Shown here piece after piece: positions 58,221-64,000 of a DNA stretch of 64,000 nucleotides. Location of the stretch: assembly GCA_036898165.1 (NCBI GenBank), contig CM072530.1, positions 3,915,001 to 3,979,000 on the forward strand. The letters run 5' to 3'. This DNA is from Silybum marianum (lineage: Eukaryota; Streptophyta; Magnoliopsida; Asterales; Asteraceae). A program made the translations under genes and the position numbers. The notes beneath the pieces are model-generated. The model did no database searches and had not been told where the DNA came from. It was given only the letters and a program-made list of their open reading frames with translations. The first letter of the stretch is position 1, and the number at the start of each line of letters is the position of its first letter.

Positions 58221-58446
58221 CACTATAATAAAGTCGGGTTTGTATGGCATCAAAAATATCTAAATGGCATAATAGACTGCTTATAAGACTCAAATAGGAC
58301 AAAACAATAATGTGTCCTATCTAAAAGTGTTGTAATAAATTTATAGTATGTTTTTGGACGTTTTAACAAGTTTTTTAGGACAATTTTGAAATGAACTGTC
58401 CCCTATTAATTTTTAGACATTTTGGCGTAAACCCGATTTTGTAGTG
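58221..58446. mobile_element. CACTA-type MITE with TGT target duplication
   Basis: Left CACTATAATAAAGTCGGGTT; right AACCCGATTTTGTAGTG, inverse. TGT flanks both ends (58218-58220 and 58447-58449). It is 226 bp. The inside shares AAAAGTGTTGTAATAAATTTATAG with the 6200, 8908, 11956 and 41105 copies, so those can be assigned to the CACTA group. Confidence 0.82.
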
Positions 58447-58578
58447 TGTGTAGTATTTGTACCATGTATTTGTGAATGCCATGAATCTACATTGGTTTCT
58501 TTGTATCTTATTTGTATTACAAAATATAAATTGTTACCTCCATCTAGTTTCTTCATAATCCATAACTAGAAGGTTATA

Positions 58579-58793
58579 AACCACAAGCGTGGTGCCACAA
58601 GGGTGGTGCCTCAATGGTTTGAGCTTGGACTCCGAAGGTCAATGGTACCAGGAGGTCCCAGGTTCAAATCCAGGGAGGGGGAAAAAATCCCCTTGTGGCC
58701 ACGGAGGTTGACTCCGGGCTATCTGTGAAGCGGGTAGTCGCCCTGGAATTAGTCAGCTCGCATAGCGGGTTGGATATCCAGGTTAATAAAAAA
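58579..58793 (+). mobile_element. tRNA-derived SINE with AAGGTTATA duplication
   Basis: A-box-like GGTGCCTCAATGG, then a B box CAGGTTCAAATCC. GC-rich body (GGTTGACTCCGGGCTATCTG) ends CCAGGTTAATAAAAAAAA. AAGGTTATA occurs on both sides (58570-58578 and 58794-58802). Body and tail differ from the 20032 and 21304 SINEs, so it is another family. Confidence 0.85.
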
Positions 58794-59164
58794 AAGGTTA
58801 TATTGGTTCATGTTAAACCAAACTGTTGGAGTACACTCTTGGAAATAGGGGTATGGAGATGATTTCGTGAACCCAAGGCTTTATGAGTCGAGCAAACATA
58901 TTTATTTTAAAGTTTATAAGTTATATAATCAAAATATATAAACCATTGATGCACAAATAAACGAGTTAATTGATCTTGAGTTCGAGATCGAGTTCAAACT
59001 TGGAAAAAATATTTAAGCTCGAGTCTAACTTTGAAAAAAGTTATACGAGCTCGAGCCTAATATTATTTTATTCGAGTCAGACTCGAATAACATGCTACTC
59101 GACCTGGCTCGTCTACATCCTTTGTTGTTACCATTGAAGTCGTCAACATGTAATTATACAGGGG

Positions 59165-59605
59165 CAGGGGTGGCAATTCTCGACACGACACGAAACACGA
59201 CGCGAACCCAACACGAAAATAAACGGGTTAGGGTTGATTTTTTTGACACACCAACCCGCCAAAAAAACGGATCGTGTTCGGGTTGACACGAACGGGTCGC
59301 GGGTTGACCCGCCAACCCGCCAAAATTTATTAAAAAATAATAATATGTATTTTATGTTTTACTTTTAACTTACAGTGTTTGAAAAGTCAAAATAGGGTTT
59401 GTGAATAATGATTTTAAGTTGTATAAATGGAATTTTTGACCCACCAACCCACGACCAACCCGTCAACCTGCGGGTTGACCCGCCAACACAACCATGTGAG
59501 GGTTAGTGTTGCGTATCTTGACACGATTAGCCAAACAGGTCATGTTCGGGTTGACCCACCAACCCGCGACACGTCAAGTCGAACACAACACGATTGTCAC
59601 CCCTA
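59165..59605. mobile_element. hAT-like MITE, GGGGTGGCAATT family, copy 3
   Basis: Left CAGGGGTGGCAATTCTCGAC, right CGATTGTCACCCCTA. TACAGGGG and TATAGGGG flank it (59157-59164 and 59606-59613), 7 of 8 identical. Contains CGGGTTGACCCGCCAAC-type repeats. Confidence 0.8.
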
Positions 59606-59613
59606 TATAGGGG

Positions 59614-60320
59614 TGGGCTAAATACACCCTTATACATTGATAAATGCATCCCTATCTATTAATTTTCTCCTAGCACAACTTACTTTTTACATTTTCAATA
59701 TATAATTTGTTCGGAAAGTGATATAAAAGAGGAGTGCATATAACAAGAAGTCAACAACCCATTCAATTTGTTCGTAAAGACCAACTATTTTGAGAAATTG
59801 ATTGAGATAGTCAATCCTATCAACGAAATTCAATTTTAGCCACTTTTTAGAAGTTCTTCTCAAAATAGCTGGTCTTTACGTATATGCTGATGCTATATGT
59901 ATTTGCTTAAAGACTGAATTCTGAAATAAAAAAAATTAATGCTTACGTATATGTATAAGGATTCTTACACAAAATTCTTATGTAAAAATCTGTATCTTTG
60001 CATTTTTTTTACTTTTATCAAGTTTACACAAATATATAAGATTTGCATAAACTCTGGCTCAAACGAAAAATCAATTGAAAAAAATGATAAAACATAAAGT
60101 TCATCGTCGACTATTTTAGACATTGTTTGGCAAAAATAAGGTGATTTATAAGTAACCTTATAAGGTACCTTATTTTTAATGTGGTTGTTTGGATGATCAT
60201 AAGTTAACTTATAAAGTACTTTATTGATAAGTTAATAAAAGTAAAGTTTTGATGAACTACCTTATAAGTTATAAGATACCTTATTAGTTACTTCTGTCAA
60301 ACATAACCTTAGTCGATTTT
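59614..60320. other. Intergenic, no gene seen
   Basis: Begins with a half-copy of the 34908-35208 element. At 60120-60310, TTATAAGGTACCTTA-type palindromes form a small inverted structure. Confidence 0.4.
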
Positions 60321-60324
60321 ATAT

Positions 60325-60449
60325 TGGGCCTGTTACTGACGCTTTTAAAAAAACAATTGATATACATATTGGGCCTTTTTTTAATTAGACAGCCGTCGGA
60401 GCCTATTTGGGCTCGGATATAATAAACCCTACTTATATATATATATATA
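60325..60449 (+). promoter_or_regulatory. Housekeeping-type promoter: two TGGGCC boxes, telo-box, TATA
   Basis: TGGGCC (site II type) at 60325-60330 and 60370-60375, then AAACCCTA (telo-box) at 60424-60431, then a (TA)n TATA region at 60434-60449. In plants this combination marks promoters of ribosomal-protein, translation and snoRNA genes. The transcript would start near 60470. Possible splice sites (CTGTAAGTT at about 60590) follow, but no coding exon I recognise. Confidence 0.5.
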
Positions 60450-61531
60450 CACACATAAGCCTCCACCTGATAAAATCATTCATAACGTTCTCATCTCTTC
60501 TACTTTGCGGATTTCATTCTTCTACAAAATTATGTTCCTGCTACGAAGCTGTGAATCTCTTGTGATTTGTTTTCAGGAATCTGTAAGTTCTTTTTATATC
60601 TGTTTTTTTTGATCATTTGAATCAACCGATCTGTGTACAAATAAGCCGATGCTCTGGATTTTTTTTATGAAAGAAGCATGGTACTGTGCACGAAGATTGA
60701 GCAACTTTTAGGTCGTCATGTCTGCTTCCACTGATTTTCTCTGATTTGGAGGCCTGGATTAGACCTACATTTTTTGTATTTAAAACTACAGATTTTCCAT
60801 CAGGTTGATTTGAAATTGATTATAATTTCTGTGTTTTTGTTGTGTATAATTAAAATGTAGATTTTCGATTCGATTCGATCTAGATTGATTTGAAATTGGA
60901 ATTATAAGTTGAAGAAACTATAAGAAATAACCTGATGTATAAAAGCAGGGACCTATTGCCGATAAAAATGTGAATCGGTCTCTCGTAAACGTCAGGGAAA
61001 TAGAGCTGGGCATCGTTATTGGGTGAACCTCTTGATTAATTCATGAAGGACAAGGTTCAGTAAACGAAGCTATATTTGAATAAATGAATTATATGTTTAT
61101 TAACTAGTTTCTTCAATGATTAATTAGTTAATATCTTCAATTACAATTTTGCATCGAAAATACTGATTACCAGCTCTCTGAATGTAAATAGGTGCTGTGT
61201 ATGAGCCGATGCGATATTAATTTCTTCTCCGTTTTCTGAATTTTCAGTTTTCTGAGGTTCTAGCTCTTTTCAATGAGCCATTATTATTTCAGATTTGGAG
61301 AAATTTTGTTTTTATTTATTAAAATTTTGAAGTGATATCATGGATGTGATGATTATTTCCCCAGATGATCGAATCTGAAATAACTGAGCGCTCATTTTTA
61401 ATTCTTTCTCTTTCCAGAGAAGAATCCAAGCCAGAAATCTGATCCATTGTTTTCTTTTTAATTTGATTTTTTAACATAATTATTAATTTCAAAATTACAA
61501 GCACGCAGACTTATCCCCGGAGGGTGTGAGA

Positions 61532-61630
61532 ATGCTTCGTATCCGGATGGTGAAACCGGCCAGAAATCGGTGGTGGTTCCGGTTAACAAAGGAATGGAAT
61601 CGGTTGACGGAATCGGAAATGGGGTGGTAA
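61532..61630 (+). CDS. Small basic ORF of 32 codons, unproven
   Basis: Reads MLRIRMVKPARNRWWFRLTK and then EWNRLTESEMGW, stop. The frame is open further upstream (KHADLSPEGVR precedes Met), so it could be part of an exon. It is GC-richer than its surroundings and about 1 kb downstream of the housekeeping-type promoter. The opposite strand also has a 66-codon frame. I recognise no family; coding status is uncertain. Confidence 0.2.
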   Translation: MLRIRMVKPARNRWWFRLTKEWNRLTESEMGW

Positions 61631-61699
61631 TGAAAAGCGATTGAAATACTTGAGTGATATGATAAAATAAAATAGGGAAATTGATTGAAATACATGAGT

Positions 61700-63561
61700 G
61701 ATATATATATATATAACTATACTATATTATAAATCAATTGACCAAAAAACTCTTAAAAACCACATTTTAAGCTATACGTACTGATGTTTAATGCTAATTA
61801 CTTAAAAATTCTTAAAACTGTTTATTTTTTGAACCAAAATCATTGCTTTTTTAACTAAATCCAAACAGATATGTTTAACCTTCTAATTAAGTAATTGATA
61901 TTGAATTATTGATTATTTTTTATACTTTTATACACATATCTATTTCTAAATTATTTTGATTTTAATTATTGGTTATCTTTTACTTTTATACACATATCTA
62001 ATCCTAAATTATTTTGATTTTAATTATTGATTATCATCTATAATTTTATACACATTTATTCATAAATTATTTTGATTTTAATTGATACTGATTTTCTTTT
62101 CCCTTTCTTATAAATATAAATACATTGGTCGACCTCTCCGTAATCCATCAATAGTACAATATACCTTTCCATAATCCATAATTTTATATTCAACGAATTC
62201 TGAGCTTCCTTTTGTTAATCTGTTATTATTCTGTTTGACACACACACAAGGCACAGCACAAGCCTTTGATCGATTTTTAGGTATCTGTTTTGTTTGTTGT
62301 TTTGTGAGATAAGTTTTTTTTGTTGTTGTTTTAAAATGAAACTTAAAATCGAGATGTATCTTTGCGCGAGTACCCTTCTAGTTGTATTATTATGATTGTC
62401 TTGTTAATACTTTAAATTAGAATTTTTAAATTTCATCATATAATTAAATGTCATAAATGTGTATAACTTATCTTATTACTTGCATTGTATATTTTTATAG
62501 TTACCGAAAAGCAAGATTAAACCTAATTTAGAAGGCTTTTTATGATTAGAGATATTCAAATGGATCTGGTCTAGCTTGGAACCTGCGGAGGCGCAAGCTC
62601 AAATGACAAAACTATAATAAAATGTATTTTTTAAGTGTATTTGATTAAAAATTAATTATAAAACTAAATAAAATATATTTTTTAAATTGTATTGATTAAA
62701 AACCAATTACAAAGTAATTAATAAAACTTATTTATAGACGCATTTGATTGACTCAAATACACATTTTAAGTATATTAGAACCGATTTGGGCAGAGAATGG
62801 TTCTAATAACCGTGCCTTCATATTTTGGTCAGAACTGGAATTGGTCTGACTTGACATTATTTGGAATGGGACGGATTTGGGTCCGGACCGGTTTTTACTC
62901 ATCTTTAGCGGTGATTGGATTATGACTAGTAGAAAGATAGGATTGTCTTTCTAAAATATACAATATTAATGGATTTCGAACCCCATGCTAAACGACAAAA
63001 AAGTTAAATGGCCATTTGTGAAATTGAATTCCGTGGTAATCCCAAAAAATGAACCATATGTAGGAATGATATCAACATCAACAAAATTTAAAAGTCAAGT
63101 AGTATCTTTTAATGTTTTTCAATGGAATTTTTTGATATTTAGACAGAATTTAATGAACTCTCTATTTAATAAACATTATTTTAATTATATTTATATAAAT
63201 GGCTTACCTTTGTTAATAAGAGTTATTTATAAATGTTCAATTAAATTAAATTACATAAGAAAAAAGTAAATTTGAGACACAAAATAATTTGATATGGAGA
63301 ATGTAAACATGTAAAATAATCTGATTAAATTAAACAAATATAATATGTGAAAATAAATTTTACATAGTTGGTGACGGATCACGTATCTAACATTTTTGTC
63401 GAACAAGTGCATCACGGACGGATCTAGCATGGTTCATCGGTGGCACGAGCCATCGTATTTTATCTTCGTCGAAAGGTAAATTTTTTGGATCTATTAACGG
63501 TGCAACCGTATTTTTTTAGTGGTGCTCTTAAATAATTTGAAACTAAACTCATGACACAAAT
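61700..63561. other. Intergenic, no supported gene
   Basis: 62100-62340 looks like a promoter and leader: TATAAATATAAATAC at about 62110, a CACACACAC tract, then GATTTTTAG with GTATCTGTTTTG, a splice-like site. Nothing coding follows. Three CACATATCTA/TTATTTTGATTTTAATTATT units lie at 61900-62090. Confidence 0.3.
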
Positions 63562-63660
63562 AGGATTGCTGGTGTAGTGGCTTCTCCCAATTTAATTAAT
63601 AGTTTTTATAGAGATGGTCTTGGGTTCAATCCTTGTTAGGTGTAAATAATTAATTTTTTC
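63562..63660 (+). mobile_element. tRNA-like SINE head, fragment
   Basis: GGATTGCTGGTGTAGTGG (A-box-like) and GGGTTCAATCC (B box, 63622-63632) lie about 50 bp apart. No tail or target duplication; it may be only a head. Confidence 0.4.
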
Positions 63661-63681
63661 AGATAACAACTCTATATAACA

Positions 63682-64000
63682 TTTTTTTTTGAACGGCAGC
63701 GGAATTTTAATAACAAACTAGCGAGGAGCTAGGGAGCAAAACAGTTACTGGCTCTGCGAAGACGCTTCTTTGGTGTTCTTCCGGCGGATGAAAATAAAAA
63801 ACCAACTAGCCAACCAGAAAAAAGGAGGGAAAGAAACAGACAAATACACCCAATTTATCCAGTCGAAGTTGGTGTTTAATCCTTAACTTTCCCAAAAATC
63901 TATTTAATTTGCTTTTAGTTATTAAAAACCGTTAATATCAAATATTAAAAACCAAAAAACTTCTAAAAACAACAAAAAAAACCGAAAAAATGTCTCGAAA
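63682..64000 (-). mobile_element. Probable LINE 3' end sharing the GCCGTTCAAAAA tail
   Basis: A T9 run at 63682-63690 is followed by GAACGGCAGC, so on the minus strand it ends GCTGCCGTTCAAAAAAAAA. The minus translation contains FDWINWVYL, weakly like LINE ORF2 ends. The 5' limit is unclear; the last 100 bp may belong to the 5400-type repeat. Confidence 0.4.

Noticed and set aside
60590..61260. Possible C/D or H/ACA snoRNAs (CTGA and ATGA-like boxes)
   Set aside because: I could not pair a convincing C box with a D box and terminal stem; the boxes are too common in AT-rich DNA. A dedicated snoRNA search would settle it.
1..64000. CRISPR arrays, operons or bacterial-type systems
   Set aside because: The genome is a plant nuclear one with spliced genes; no regularly spaced repeats of CRISPR form exist.

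Overview
The window is nuclear DNA from a flowering plant. It is AT-rich, its genes have introns and lie far apart, and the space between them is packed with transposable-element remains. The class III peroxidases, the NFD4-like transporter, the BLOS1 subunit and the Pol III U6 gene with a USE/TATA promoter are all typical of dicots. An Asteraceae source is plausible from the style of the repeats, but the sequence alone does not prove it.

Region 1 (1-16.2 kb) is a tandem array of three class III peroxidase genes, all on the minus strand. The first is cut by the window start (1-982). The other two are complete (6680-7882 and 12921-14795). All three have three exons, and introns 1 and 2 fall at the same places. 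They also share promoter modules and blocks of upstream sequence several kilobases away, so the duplicated unit was larger than the gene. Later insertions have pushed the copies apart: a 1.2-kb hAT element, several MITEs, and one MITE inside intron 2 of the third copy.

Region 2 (16.2-25.5 kb) has no gene I can support. It holds a hAT-type element with an 8-bp target duplication, a three-copy 145-bp tandem repeat, a TIR element containing a LINE fragment, and two complete tRNA-derived SINEs with target duplications.

Region 3 (25.5-44.6 kb) holds three ordinary genes: BLOS1 (BLOC-1 subunit 1; 25533-27359, plus), a single-exon gene of a plant-specific uncharacterised family (32754-33371, plus), and a nodulin-like/NFD4-like major facilitator transporter (42317-44583, minus). 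Many MITE families lie between them.

Region 4 (44.6-64 kb) holds more hAT-like elements, LINE and SINE copies, a CACTA-type MITE, and a complete U6 snRNA gene (56136-56237) with plant USE and TATA boxes at Pol III spacing. A 120-bp tandem duplication starts inside the last bases of the U6 gene. At about 60.3 kb there is a housekeeping-style promoter (two TGGGCC boxes, a telo-box and a TATA) with no coding gene I can recognise behind it.

No unknown multi-gene system is visible. The observations most worth following are the shared 3' tail of SINEs and LINEs, which suggests a mobilising partner, the peroxidase cluster with its conserved promoter modules, and several MITE families that appear two to five times in this one window. 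All repeat calls were made by eye; no alignments or database searches were run.
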